DNA of 64,000 nucleotides from Mycolicibacterium brisbanense (lineage in GTDB: Bacteria; Actinomycetota; Actinomycetes; Mycobacteriales; Mycobacteriaceae). The position numbers were made by a program, and so were the translations under genes. Shown in pieces: positions 52,503 through 61,256 of the stretch (the first letter of the stretch is position 1; each line of letters starts with the position of its first letter). Location of the stretch: assembly GCF_001570425.1 (NCBI RefSeq), contig NZ_BCSX01000022.1, positions 1 through 64,000 of the forward strand, in the 5' to 3' direction. Under the pieces are notes generated by a model. That model was not told the DNA's origin. It made no database searches and saw nothing but the letters and a program-made list of their open reading frames with translations.

Positions 52503-53057
52503 TCAGGTGACCTGTGATCGCACCTTGTGCGCGGCCACGGGAGCTATCACCACCTGGACGTCGACATCGCCGGCAGCCGCGGACCGCACGTCAGCCCCGA
52601 CCCGACGGGCCAGTCGACGGATTTCGGCTGACGGGGTGGAGGGCGCCACACCGACCGAGACACGCACGATGGGCCGTCCGCCCTCTGCCCGGGTGACGCC
52701 TTTACTGAACTGCACCGCAGGATGGCGGCCCAGGTCCTCTGCAGCGGCTTGCGCGATGCGAGCCAGATCTACTGCGCCCGAAGATGTTTGCAGTGATCGT
52801 ACAGTGCGGGGCCGCAGATGCAGGAGCACAAGCCACGTCCCGAGCAGCACCGCGACCACTCCGGCGGCCCCGAGAACCGTTGGCCACCAATGCCAGTCGC
52901 CGACGGCGCCGATGGCACCGGGATCGAGCCGCTCCGCCGCTCGGTGCGCGGCGGCGACGTTGGCACCATATCCGATCAGCCAGACCGAACCGCCGAGCAA
53001 CATCGCCGCCACCAGCCCGGTGAGAAGTCTGTCGACTACTCGCAGTGTTGGTGTCAT
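52503..53057 (-). CDS. AmaP-like membrane anchor protein
   Basis: The protein has 184 aa, start ATG 53057, 4-nt overlap with the upstream gene. Two membrane helices (LLTGLVAAMLLGGSVWLIGYG and WWPTVLGAAGVVAVLLGTWLVLL) are followed by a soluble domain with IVRVSVGVAPSTPSAEIRRLARRV, resembling Asp23-type domains. In Gram-positives AmaP anchors Asp23 at the membrane. Its place at the end of the Asp23 gene set supports that role. Confidence 0.72.
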   Translation of the reverse strand: MTPTLRVVDRLLTGLVAAMLLGGSVWLIGYGANVAAAHRAAERLDPGAIGAVGDWHWWPTVLGAAGVVAVLLGTWLVLLHLRPRTVRSLQTSSGAVDLARIAQAAAEDLGRHPAVQFSKGVTRAEGGRPIVRVSVGVAPSTPSAEIRRLARRVGADVRSAAAGDVDVQVVIAPVAAHKVRSQVT

Positions 53058-53839
53058 CGCGCACCTGCCTCGACGTCCACGAGCGGTGGCACGACATCGT
53101 CGTCCGTCCACTGGTGCGCCATGGCGCGCGGAACCCAGACGCCGTCACCGACATGAACATGGGTGCGGCGGCGGGGTTTGAGCGCAACCACGAGCAATGT
53201 CAGCCCCACTCCGACACCCAAGACCGCCGACGGCCATACCCACCACTGCCAATGCGCTCGTGGCGCCCAGTGCAGCGCCGGGCTGATCCATGCACCACCG
53301 GTGATCCAGCCTGCTGCGACCGCAGTATCGCGAATCGCGATACATCCAACGGCCACCAGTGCCAATGCGATGAGCACGCCGGTAATGGTCGAGCCCGCAA
53401 TCCGGCGTGGCGAATGACGTGTCGGCGCCGCAGGCGCTCCCGCCGCGCCCTCAGCGCAATCGTCGGCGGCATACGCGTCGGCGACCTGTGCCGGCGTCCG
53501 GTCGGTGTCGATACGGGTGATCTCCACGCCGATCCGGGCGGGATGTTCTGCCAGTGTTGCCAACTCGCGAGCCACGGCACCGCGAACATCCTCGACGACA
53601 GTTGCGGTGTCGACGGGCCAGCGGGCCGCGATCTCGACATCGACCGTCAGTGACGAATGCCCTGCGCCGCGCACAGTGATCGACGGCAGAGTACGCCCGG
53701 GCACGATGGCGCGCCGATGCGCGACGCCGTCTACCGACAACACCGCACGCTCGATCAATCGTCGCCGGACTCGATCGGCGATCACGGTGCGTCCCCGTGA
53801 AGCCGGTGGGCCCGGCGACGGGGTGATCAGCGATCCCAC
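53054..53839 (-). CDS. DUF6286-type membrane protein with Asp23-like domain
   Basis: The protein has 261 aa, GTG 53839, start two bases after the DUF2273-like stop. The N-terminal soluble part (VDGVAHRRAIVPGRTLPSITVRGAG, then VDVEIAARWPVDTATVVEDVRGAV) resembles Asp23/Gls24 folds. Two membrane helices follow (ITGVLIALALVAVGCIAI and WPSAVLGVGVGLTLLVVAL) and an acidic cytosolic tail. The DUF6286 name is from memory. It is a membrane component of the envelope-stress module. Confidence 0.65.
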   Translation of the reverse strand: MGSLITPSPGPPASRGRTVIADRVRRRLIERAVLSVDGVAHRRAIVPGRTLPSITVRGAGHSSLTVDVEIAARWPVDTATVVEDVRGAVARELATLAEHPARIGVEITRIDTDRTPAQVADAYAADDCAEGAAGAPAAPTRHSPRRIAGSTITGVLIALALVAVGCIAIRDTAVAAGWITGGAWISPALHWAPRAHWQWWVWPSAVLGVGVGLTLLVVALKPRRRTHVHVGDGVWVPRAMAHQWTDDDVVPPLVDVEAGAR

Positions 53840-53841
53840 CG

Positions 53842-54024
53842 TCAGCTCCTGGGCCGGCGACCAAGTGCGGTCAGGTCGATGGTCCCGTCGAGATGGGCGC
53901 CGATGGCAGCGCCGGCGCCGCCGAGCACGACCGCCAGCAGCAGGCCGAGCATCCCGCCGGCGACCGCCGCGATCGCCAGCAGCACGCCGACGACAAGACC
54001 GATGGCGGTGTGTTTTGTGTTCAT
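53842..54024 (-). CDS. DUF2273-like small membrane protein
   Basis: The protein has 60 aa, ATG 54024 with AGAGGA seven bases upstream. Sequence MNTKHTAIGLVVGVLLAIAA and the following GGMLGLLLAVVLGGAGAAIGAHLDG give two short hydrophobic helices with a glycine-rich turn. Such small proteins accompany Asp23 and AmaP in Firmicutes and actinobacteria. The stop is followed at once by the 53839 gene. Confidence 0.75.
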   Translation of the reverse strand: MNTKHTAIGLVVGVLLAIAAVAGGMLGLLLAVVLGGAGAAIGAHLDGTIDLTALGRRPRS

Positions 54025-54251
54025 CGTGTAGTCCTCTCCTGCAAAGCTTTTACGCGCCGGTGGCCGCGGCGGTGGCGCGTCAGAAATGCCGCCCACCGGC
54101 CCCGCCGGGTGCGGTGCACGCGGATCACCGCGCGTCCACAGCGCGGGTCGTCCAGTGCTGCCAGTGCCGCCATCAAGGCCGGCGCCGAGCCTCCCGCATC
54201 AGGATGGTGACGCCGGATGGCCGCGCGGCGGGCGCGCCGTACGTCGGTCAC
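54021..54251 (-). CDS. Short basic protein with HPD (J-domain-like) motif
   Basis: The protein has 76 aa, GTG 54251 (GTGA overlap upstream, ATGA-type overlap downstream). ARRAAIRRHHPDAGGSAPALMAALAAL looks like the second half of a DnaJ J-domain: a basic helix II end, the HPD loop with GG, and helix III. Helix I is missing. The C-terminus is very basic and could bind nucleic acid or the membrane. It may recruit an Hsp70 or only mimic it. Being in the middle of the Asp23 operon makes it likely to be real. Confidence 0.65.
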   Translation of the reverse strand: MTDVRRARRAAIRRHHPDAGGSAPALMAALAALDDPRCGRAVIRVHRTRRGRWAAFLTRHRRGHRRVKALQERTTR

Positions 54252-54553
54252 CGCGTCCGCTTCGTCGACCCGGTGACCGCGACGACGTCGCCGACGACGA
54301 CATCGACGGGCACGCCTGCCGCCGATGTCGCGGCCTGCCGGACCTTCTCCGCCGTCTCGAGCAGCACTCCCCGCAGTTCGAGGACCACGTGCACCTGACC
54401 GCCATCACTGTTCAGGCGCACTCCCCCGATGGTGCGTCCTGGCAGGTATGTGGCGGGCACACCCAGGCCGCTGTGCAACCCGACCACACCGTCGACGGCG
54501 GTCACCGCGGCTACCACCCGGTCGACCCGATCACCGATCGTCGGTTCGGTCAC
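54248..54553 (-). CDS. Small Asp23-like protein
   Basis: The protein has 101 aa from GTG 54553, overlapping its neighbours by 4 nt on both sides. VVAAVTAVDGVVGLHSGLGVPATYLPGRTIGGVRL and the later VHVVLELRGVLLETAEKVRQAATSA match the shortened Asp23/Gls24 fold. Its probable partner is the larger Asp23 upstream. Confidence 0.75.
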   Translation of the reverse strand: MTEPTIGDRVDRVVAAVTAVDGVVGLHSGLGVPATYLPGRTIGGVRLNSDGGQVHVVLELRGVLLETAEKVRQAATSAAGVPVDVVVGDVVAVTGSTKRTR

Positions 54554-55023
54554 TGGACGCGGGGCTCGCCGGCGCGGGCACTGCTGTCATCGTCGTCGTC
54601 GGCGAAATGGACATCGTGGATGGTGATGTTGACTTCCGTCACTTCCAAGCCCGTCATGTTCTCCACCGCGGAGATGACGTTGGTGCGGATGCCGTCGGCG
54701 AGGTCATGGATGGCCACGCCGTACTCGGCGACGATGCCGATGTCGATCGCGGCCTGGCGTTCACCGACCTCGACGCTCACGCCCTGCGTCAAGCTCGGTG
54801 ATCCCGGCAGTGATTCCCGCAGCTTGCCGACCACCCGGGCGGCCTGCCCGCCCAGGTCGTACACACCGTCGACCTCGCGGGTCGCGATCCCGGCGATCTT
54901 GGAGACCACGATGTCGGCGATGGTGGTGACGCCGTGGTCGGTGGCCAGCTTCTGCAGAGCCTTGCCGGACTGTCCGGCGTGCGCGTTCGAGCTAACTTCA
55001 CGAGTCTCGGTGGGGGCGGTCAT
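54550..55023 (-). CDS. Asp23/Gls24 family envelope stress protein
   Basis: The protein has 157 aa. ATG 55023 (MTAPTETREVSSNAHAGQSG) has AAGGAG six bases upstream; ATG 55038 is an alternative. TTIADIVVSKIAGIATREVDGVYDLGG and VGERQAAIDIGIVAEYGVAIHDLADGIRTNVISAVENMTG are hallmark Asp23 strands and helix. The tail is acidic (FADDDDDSS). It is the first gene of a six-gene minus-strand operon and diverges from the sigma factor gene. Confidence 0.9.
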   Translation of the reverse strand: MTAPTETREVSSNAHAGQSGKALQKLATDHGVTTIADIVVSKIAGIATREVDGVYDLGGQAARVVGKLRESLPGSPSLTQGVSVEVGERQAAIDIGIVAEYGVAIHDLADGIRTNVISAVENMTGLEVTEVNITIHDVHFADDDDDSSARAGEPRVQ

Positions 55024-55157
55024 CAGCTGCTCCTTCATTCGTTGGTCTCGCCGGACGCATCGTCAGGCACAATCGGTTTGTCGGGCACCTGCGCGCAGTC
55101 CGCACGCAAACGAGATACAGAACACAATCGTGTCCGAACCCGGGGGGTGATGTGGTA

Positions 55158-55718
55158 ATGCACGCAGATGACTTGCTGGAGTCACTGCCCGACGACACCC
55201 TCGCCCGACGCGCCCAACGCGGTGACAGCACGGCCTTCGATGCGCTGGTGGTCCGGCACGGACCGGCGTTGCTGCGGTTCGTCGCGAACACCTACCCGGA
55301 AACCGCCGAATGCGACGACATCGTCCAAGAAACCTTCATTGCCGCGTGGAAATCGCTTCCAACCTTCGCATTCCGGTCACAATTCCGCACCTGGCTGTAT
55401 TCGCTGGCGACTCGGAAAACCATCGACGCGATGCGCCGCCGACGCCCGCAGACCGACCTGGATTCTGTCTTCGACACCCCCGACTGCCGCCCGGATCCAG
55501 GCCAGCAGGCTCTCGGTACCGACTTCCTGGCGGCACTGCACCGCGAACTGGCTCAGCTAACCTATCCAGCCCGCGCAGCATGGTGGCTACGCGAGATCTA
55601 TGACATGCCGGTGGCCGAGATCGCCACGGTGCTCCACACCACCGAAGGGTCAGTCAGAGGCCAGTTGCAGCGAACTCGGAAACGGCTCGCTGAAGCGCTA
55701 CAGGAGTTCCGACCATGA
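55158..55718 (+). CDS. ECF RNA polymerase sigma factor
   Basis: The protein has 186 aa, ATG 55158 (GTG 55152 possible). Region 2 (FDALVVRHGPALLRFVANTY, then CDDIVQETFIAAWKSLPTF and FRTWLYSLATRKTIDAMRRRR) and region 4 (LTYPARAAWWLREIYDMPVAEIATVLHTTEGSVRGQLQRTRKRL) are complete. No zinc anti-sigma motif follows. Instead the next gene is an Asp23-like protein coupled by ATGA. It is divergent from the Asp23 operon and probably drives both. Confidence 0.92.
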   Translation: MHADDLLESLPDDTLARRAQRGDSTAFDALVVRHGPALLRFVANTYPETAECDDIVQETFIAAWKSLPTFAFRSQFRTWLYSLATRKTIDAMRRRRPQTDLDSVFDTPDCRPDPGQQALGTDFLAALHRELAQLTYPARAAWWLREIYDMPVAEIATVLHTTEGSVRGQLQRTRKRLAEALQEFRP

Positions 55719-56305
55719 CGCACCGCACCGTCGACGTACCGCCCGCGAGCGTGACAGCTGATGTCGCAGCGGGTCACACTGGACGACCAATGGGCCCGGC
55801 AACCGCAGACGATGACGCCACGACCGAGGCCGCGGCGTGGATCGCCGACGCGACCCGCCGGCTCGCCGGTCTACAGCAGGACTCCACCGCTGCACTCGAA
55901 GACCGCTGGGCCCAGACCGGATCAACACTCACGCAGCTGCGCGCCGGTATTGCCCATCGCATCGCCAATCTGCCGCGTCGAGCCACACTCATCCGCACCA
56001 CCCGCACCGGCATCAGCGTCAGCCACATCGCCCTCGCCAAATTCCTGACCTGGGCACTGGCCGAACGCGCCGCCGCGATGACCGCAGCCGTCGCCGATGT
56101 CGAGTTGGATATCACGGACTCCCGACTCGCCGCGGTCTATGTCCACCTGATCGGGGTCGGCACCGCTCCCCGCGATCGCACGTACCTCGAAGACGGCGAC
56201 ACGTTGCGCCACTACGCCGCCACCGTGCTGCGCGCCGTCATCGGCGGCACCGTCGAGATAACCGCGATCTGGGACGACCTGGTGGTGCCCCCGCCGGGCG
56301 AATGA
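55715..56305 (+). CDS. Asp23-like protein coupled to the ECF sigma factor
   Basis: The protein has 196 aa, ATG 55715 overlapping the sigma stop. A long N-terminal helical region (TTEAAAWIADATRRLAGLQQDS) precedes GISVSHIALAKFLTWALAERAAAMTAAVADVELDI and TLRHYAATVLRAVIGGTVEITAI, which resemble Asp23 domain elements. It could act as a non-classical anti-sigma or signal partner; this is inference. No membrane helix is evident. Confidence 0.65.
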   Translation: MTHRTVDVPPASVTADVAAGHTGRPMGPATADDDATTEAAAWIADATRRLAGLQQDSTAALEDRWAQTGSTLTQLRAGIAHRIANLPRRATLIRTTRTGISVSHIALAKFLTWALAERAAAMTAAVADVELDITDSRLAAVYVHLIGVGTAPRDRTYLEDGDTLRHYAATVLRAVIGGTVEITAIWDDLVVPPPGE

Positions 56306-56477
56306 GCCGGCCCCGATCCTCTTCGGACGCCGGCCCTGCCGACTTCGCCTCACCGTGCGCCGATCCCTGGAGACCAGGTCACGGCCGGTTGGACACTCGT
56401 GTGAGGCGACGGCGGGGATTATCGATCCACCCGGTCGCGTTGCCGCCAAAGATCGCGACCGAAAGCGAGGACCTTCC

Positions 56478-57635
56478 GTGGCCGCACCCCATATCGCCGT
56501 CGCACTCGACGGCACCGGGTGGCACCCGGCGTCGTGGCGCGAGCCCGACGCCCGCCCCACCGATCTGTTCACCGCCCAATACTGGGCCGACCTGGTAACC
56601 GCAGCCGAGACGGCATTGCTGGACTTCGTCACCATCGAAGATTCGCTCGGGCTGCAGTCCGACCATCCGGGGCGTCCCGATCGTCGGACCGATCGCGTTC
56701 GCGGCCGGCTCGACGCAGTGCTGATCGCGGCCCGGGTCGCACCGCACACCAAGCACATCGGGCTGGTACCCACCGTCATCACCACGCACACCGAACCGTT
56801 CCACGCGTCGAAGGCCATCGCCACCCTCGACTACGTGAGCTCGGGGCGGGCGGGGGTACGGGTTCAGGTCTCCGCGCGCCCCGACATCGCCGCGCACTTC
56901 GGGCGGCGCCAACTGCCCGCAAGATCAGCCGGGCTCGTCGACGAACTCTTCGGTGAGGCCACCGACTACGTCGAGGTGCTGCGCAGGCTGTGGGACAGCT
57001 GGGAAGACGATGCCGAGATCCGCGATGTGGCCACCGGACGCTTCATCGACCGGAACAAGTTGCACTACATCGACTTCAGCGGCGCCCAGTTTTCGGTGAA
57101 AGGCCCCTCGATCACGCCGCGACCGCCGCAGGGGCAGCCGATCGTGGCTGCGCTCGCACACGTCGACCCCGCCTACGCGCTGATCGCGTCGAGCGCCGAC
57201 ATCGGATTCGTGACCCCGCACAATGCCGCCGAGGTCACCGATCTGGTCGCCGGTATCGCGGCGCTGCGTGCTCCTGACGCCGCGCCGGTGCGAGTATTCG
57301 CCGATCTGGTGGTGTTCCTCGATGACGGCGCCGACGCCGCGCGTTCGCGCCGCAGCCGGCTGGATGAACTCGCCGGAGCCGAATATGTCAGTGATGCAGA
57401 GATTTTCACCGGGACGCCAACCGGCCTCGCCGACCTGATAGAGCAGTGGCACGCCGCCGGCGCAGCCGGTTTTCGTTTGCGTCCGGCCACAGTCCCGCAC
57501 GATCTGCTTCAGATCACTCGGGCGCTGGTGCCCGAACTACAGCGGCGCGGATTGTTCCGCGACCGCTATGAGGCCGCGACACTGCGCGGCCTGCTCGGCC
57601 TGGACCGTCCCGCCAATCGCTACGCGACCGCGTGA
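56478..57635 (+). CDS. LLM-class flavin-dependent oxidoreductase
   Basis: The protein has 385 aa, GTG 56478 with GAGG upstream. IAVALDGTGWHPASW begins the luciferase-like barrel. HIGLVPTVITTHTEPFHASKAIATLDYVSSGRAG is the conserved FMN/phosphate region. The late segment LVPELQRRGLFRDRYEAATLRGLLGL is typical of the NtaA/SnaA/DszA branch. It oxidises an organosulfur, amine or chelate with FMNH2 and O2. It is followed 19 bp later by a paralogue. Confidence 0.88.
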   Translation: MAAPHIAVALDGTGWHPASWREPDARPTDLFTAQYWADLVTAAETALLDFVTIEDSLGLQSDHPGRPDRRTDRVRGRLDAVLIAARVAPHTKHIGLVPTVITTHTEPFHASKAIATLDYVSSGRAGVRVQVSARPDIAAHFGRRQLPARSAGLVDELFGEATDYVEVLRRLWDSWEDDAEIRDVATGRFIDRNKLHYIDFSGAQFSVKGPSITPRPPQGQPIVAALAHVDPAYALIASSADIGFVTPHNAAEVTDLVAGIAALRAPDAAPVRVFADLVVFLDDGADAARSRRSRLDELAGAEYVSDAEIFTGTPTGLADLIEQWHAAGAAGFRLRPATVPHDLLQITRALVPELQRRGLFRDRYEAATLRGLLGLDRPANRYATA

Positions 57636-57654
57636 ATTTCGACAAGGACTCCGT

Positions 57655-59037
57655 ATGAGCAAGCCCATCAAACAGATTCACCTCGCCGCACACTTCCCGG
57701 GTGTCAACAACACCACGGTGTGGAGTGATCCCTCGTCGGGCAGCCACATCGACTTCGATTCGTTCGTGCACTTCGCCCAGACCGCCGAGCGGGGCAAGTT
57801 CGACTTCCTGTTTCTCGCCGAGGGACTGCGCCTGCGCGAGCAAGGCGGGCAGATCTATGACCTCGACGTCGTCGGCCGGCCCGACACGTTCACGGTGCTC
57901 GCGGCACTGGCCGCCGTCACCGACCGGCTGGGCCTGACGGGCACGATCAACTCGACGTTCAACGAACCGTACGAGGTGGCACGGCAATTCGCCTCGTTGG
58001 ACCAGCTTTCAGGCGGGCGCGCGGCCTGGAATGTGGTGACATCGTGGGACGCCTTTACCGGAGAGAACTTCCGCCGCGGCGGCTTCCTGCCAGAAGATCA
58101 GCGCTACGAACGGGCCGAGAGCTTTCTGGAGGCCGCGCACACACTGTTCGACTCATGGCGCGGTGACGAGATCGTCGCCGACAAGGCGAACGGGGTGTTT
58201 GTGTCCGATGCGCGTGCCGGTGAATTCTCTTACCGAGACGCTCATTTCGACATCAGTGGCCGCTTCAACGTTCCACGCAGCCCACAGGGCAGGCCCGTGA
58301 TCTTCCAGGCCGGCGACTCCGATCACGGCCGCGAGTTCGCCGCCGCGGCGGCCGATGCCATCTTCTCCCGCCACGGGACTCTGGAAGAGGGTCAGAAGTT
58401 CTTCGCCGATGTCAAGGGCCGCCTCGCCAAATACGGCCGCCGCCATGACCAACTGCTGATCCTGCCCGCCGCGACGTTCGTGCTCGGTGACAGCGACGCC
58501 GAAGCCGCCGACCTCGCTCATGAAGTCCGGCTGGCCCAGGTGTCACCGCAGACGGCGATCAAATTCCTCGAACAACTGTGGAACCGCGACCTTTCCGACC
58601 ACGACCCTGACGGTCCGCTCCCCACTGTCGACCCCATCGTCGGCGAGAACACCATCGCCCGCGGCCGCGCCAGCGTCCGGATGCACCGCGACCCCATTGC
58701 CACCGCCAACGAATGGCGAGCCAAGGCCGAGGCCGAAGGACTGAGCAGCCGCGAACTCATCATCGAGGTGACCGGCAGGCAGAACTTCATCGGATCGGCC
58801 GCCACCATCGCCGAATCCATCAATCATCTGGTCCAGGCCGATGCCAGTGACGGTTTCATCCTCGTACCGCACGTCACGCCGGGCGGTCTCGATCCGTTCG
58901 TCGACCGGGTGGTGCCGCTGCTGCAAGAACGCGGGGTGTTTCGCGCCGATTACGAGGGCACGACATTGCGCGACCACTTGGGCCTCGATGTCCCCGATCC
59001 GTCCGGCGCGCAGCATCCGACCGCGGTCACCGGCTAG
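57655..59037 (+). CDS. LLM-class flavin-dependent monooxygenase (NtaA/SnaA/DszA family)
   Basis: The protein has 460 aa, ATG 57655. IHLAAHFPGVNNTTVWSDPSSGSHIDFDSFVHFAQTAERGKFDFLFLAEGL and STFNEPYEVARQFASLDQLSGGRAAWNVVTS are textbook NtaA/DszA segments. The NVVTSWDAFTGENF loop contacts FMN. Paired with the 56478 gene, it may form a two-enzyme desulfurisation or dealkylation step, needing an external flavin reductase, none of which is seen nearby. It overlaps the helD end by 4 bp on opposite strands. Confidence 0.92.
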   Translation: MSKPIKQIHLAAHFPGVNNTTVWSDPSSGSHIDFDSFVHFAQTAERGKFDFLFLAEGLRLREQGGQIYDLDVVGRPDTFTVLAALAAVTDRLGLTGTINSTFNEPYEVARQFASLDQLSGGRAAWNVVTSWDAFTGENFRRGGFLPEDQRYERAESFLEAAHTLFDSWRGDEIVADKANGVFVSDARAGEFSYRDAHFDISGRFNVPRSPQGRPVIFQAGDSDHGREFAAAAADAIFSRHGTLEEGQKFFADVKGRLAKYGRRHDQLLILPAATFVLGDSDAEAADLAHEVRLAQVSPQTAIKFLEQLWNRDLSDHDPDGPLPTVDPIVGENTIARGRASVRMHRDPIATANEWRAKAEAEGLSSRELIIEVTGRQNFIGSAATIAESINHLVQADASDGFILVPHVTPGGLDPFVDRVVPLLQERGVFRADYEGTTLRDHLGLDVPDPSGAQHPTAVTG

Positions 59038-61256
59038 CGTTCGTCGAGCCCGGCCAGCGCCGTCGGCAACGGATCTCGGTGCAGGACACCCAGTCTCTGG
59101 GTGGCGCGAGTGAGGGCGACGTAGAGTTCAGCCGCACCCCGCGGCCCGTCGGCCAGGATCTGCTGCGGCTCCACCACGAGCACCGCATCGAACTCCAGAC
59201 CCTTGGTGGCCGCAGGCGGCACGGTGCCAGGCATCCCCGCCGGCCCGATGACCACACTGGTGCCCTCGCGGCCGGCTTCCTCCCGCACGAATTCCTCGAT
59301 GGCAGCGGTCAACTCATCGTCGGTGACCTTGCGGGCCCACGGCTTGACCCCGCACGCGCGCACCGACTCCGGCGGTTGGACGCCTGGAGCGAACTCGGCC
59401 AGCAGCGCGGCCGCGACCTCCATGATCTCCGCGGGCGTGCGGTAGTTCACCGTCAGCGGCCGGTACACCCACCGGCCGGCCCGGTTCGGACCCTTGGCTT
59501 CTGACGGCACATACGGTTCCAGCATCGACCCCCACGATGTCGCCCCTGCCGCCGAGCGGCGCTGCGCGAGATCACCCACGATCGTGAACGACCGCCGCGG
59601 GCAACGCCGCATCAGCACCCGCCAGTCCATCTCCGACAGCTCCTGCGCCTCGTCGACCACCACATGCCCGTAGGTCCAATCCCTGTCCGCGGCAGCACGT
59701 TCGGCGAGTTCACGGCCATCCTGCTCCTGGAACCGCTCCGCCAGCTGCTCGGCATCGAGGAGGTCCGCGGCCAGCAGGTGATCCTCGTCGTCCATCAGGT
59801 CCTCGCGGTCGACCATCAGATCGAGCACTCCGGCCGCGTACGCCGCCTCTTCCTTGCGCAGCCGCTCGGCCGCCTCGTCGGCTGCCTTGTCGCGGCCCAG
59901 CAGATCGACCAGCTCGTCGAGCAACGGCACGTCGGACACCGTCCAGGCCTCGCCGTCGGCACGGTACAACGCGTCGTCGGCTCCTGCCGCGCTCAACCGC
60001 TCGCGTGACGTGTACAGCTGCCGCAGAACATCTTCGGGGGTCAGGATGGGCCACAGCTGATTCAGTGCGGCGGTGAACTGCTCGTGATCCTCGAGTTCGT
60101 TCACCACGTCGGCACGCATCTGCGCCCACGCGTGCTTGTCATCGCGCGTCAACCAGCCCTTCCCTATACGGGCAACGGCACGTTCGGTGATCACGTAGGT
60201 GACGACGTCGATGAACTCGGCACGGGCCTCGTTGTGCGGCAGGCCGGTCTTGCGCGCCTCTTCCCTGGCCCACTCCGCCGTCGCGGCGTCGATCCGAACT
60301 GTGACGTCCGAGAGGTCGATGGGAATCGGCTCCTCCGGGAGCTCCTGACGATCCGCCACGGCAGCCGCCAAGACGTCGAGCATCTTCAGCGATCCCTTGA
60401 ACCGCGCGGCGTCCTCGGTGTCCTCGGCAGTCACGCTGAGGCCGGGCACGAAATCACCGGTGGTCATGAAGACCGCCTGCGACTCGCCCAGCGACGGCAG
60501 CACCCGCCCGATGTGATTGAGGAATTCCGGGCTCGGGCCCACCACGAGTACACCGTGGCGTTCCATCTGCTTGCGTTGCGTGTACAGCAGGTAGGCGACC
60601 CGGTGAAGGGCGACCACCGTCTTGCCGGTGCCCGGGCCGCCCTCGATGACGAGCACGCCGGGGTGCTCGAACCGGATGATCTCGTCCTGCTCGGCCTGGA
60701 TCGTCGCGACGATGTCGCGCATGCCCTCACCGCGCGGCGCATTGACCGCGGCCAATAGCGCAGCATCGCCCGGCCCGTCGAGTTCCTCACCGAGTTCCGC
60801 GCCGGTCGGGCGGCCCAGGGTCTCATCCGTGAAGTCGATCACCCGCCGGCCACGGGTGTGGAACTGACGACGTCGCCGCATCCCCTCCGGGCTGGCCGCG
60901 GTCGCGACATAGAACGCTCGGGCCAGCGGCGCCCGCCAGTCGAGCAGCAACGGTTCGTAGTCGTTCTCGCTGTCGAGCAGGCCCAGGCGGCCGATGTACA
61001 AGTGCTCGTCGTCCAGAGTCTCCAGCCGCCCGAAGCACAGACCGTAGTCAGCGACATCCAACCGCTGCATCTCCCGGGCCATCGCGCGCACCTCGGCGTC
61101 GCGTTCGACCAGCGTGCTGCCGTTCTGAGGGTCGACGGGGCTGCTCAACGCCGCCTTGTAGCGACGGTTGGCCTCAGCCCGCTCGCTGTCGAGGCGGGCG
61201 TACAGCCCGGCTACATATTCGCGCTCGGACCGCAGTTCGTCTTCGTACTCTGACAT
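59034..61256 (-). CDS. helD: RNA-polymerase-associated SF1-like helicase HelD
   Basis: The protein has 740 aa, close to known mycobacterial HelD (about 736). ATG 61256 (MSEYEDELRSEREYVAGLY) starts the N-terminal coiled-coil that enters the RNAP secondary channel. Walker A is VIEGGPGTGKTVVALHRVAYLLYTQRKQ (about residue 210), Walker B/DEAQ is VVVDEAQELSEMDW (about 545). The C-terminal 1A/2A part ends with AAELYVALTRATQRLGVLH. HelD releases stalled RNAP from DNA and can protect against rifamycins. An RAE-like element upstream supports the latter. Confidence 0.94.
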   Translation of the reverse strand: MSEYEDELRSEREYVAGLYARLDSERAEANRRYKAALSSPVDPQNGSTLVERDAEVRAMAREMQRLDVADYGLCFGRLETLDDEHLYIGRLGLLDSENDYEPLLLDWRAPLARAFYVATAASPEGMRRRRQFHTRGRRVIDFTDETLGRPTGAELGEELDGPGDAALLAAVNAPRGEGMRDIVATIQAEQDEIIRFEHPGVLVIEGGPGTGKTVVALHRVAYLLYTQRKQMERHGVLVVGPSPEFLNHIGRVLPSLGESQAVFMTTGDFVPGLSVTAEDTEDAARFKGSLKMLDVLAAAVADRQELPEEPIPIDLSDVTVRIDAATAEWAREEARKTGLPHNEARAEFIDVVTYVITERAVARIGKGWLTRDDKHAWAQMRADVVNELEDHEQFTAALNQLWPILTPEDVLRQLYTSRERLSAAGADDALYRADGEAWTVSDVPLLDELVDLLGRDKAADEAAERLRKEEAAYAAGVLDLMVDREDLMDDEDHLLAADLLDAEQLAERFQEQDGRELAERAAADRDWTYGHVVVDEAQELSEMDWRVLMRRCPRRSFTIVGDLAQRRSAAGATSWGSMLEPYVPSEAKGPNRAGRWVYRPLTVNYRTPAEIMEVAAALLAEFAPGVQPPESVRACGVKPWARKVTDDELTAAIEEFVREEAGREGTSVVIGPAGMPGTVPPAATKGLEFDAVLVVEPQQILADGPRGAAELYVALTRATQRLGVLHRDPLPTALAGLDER

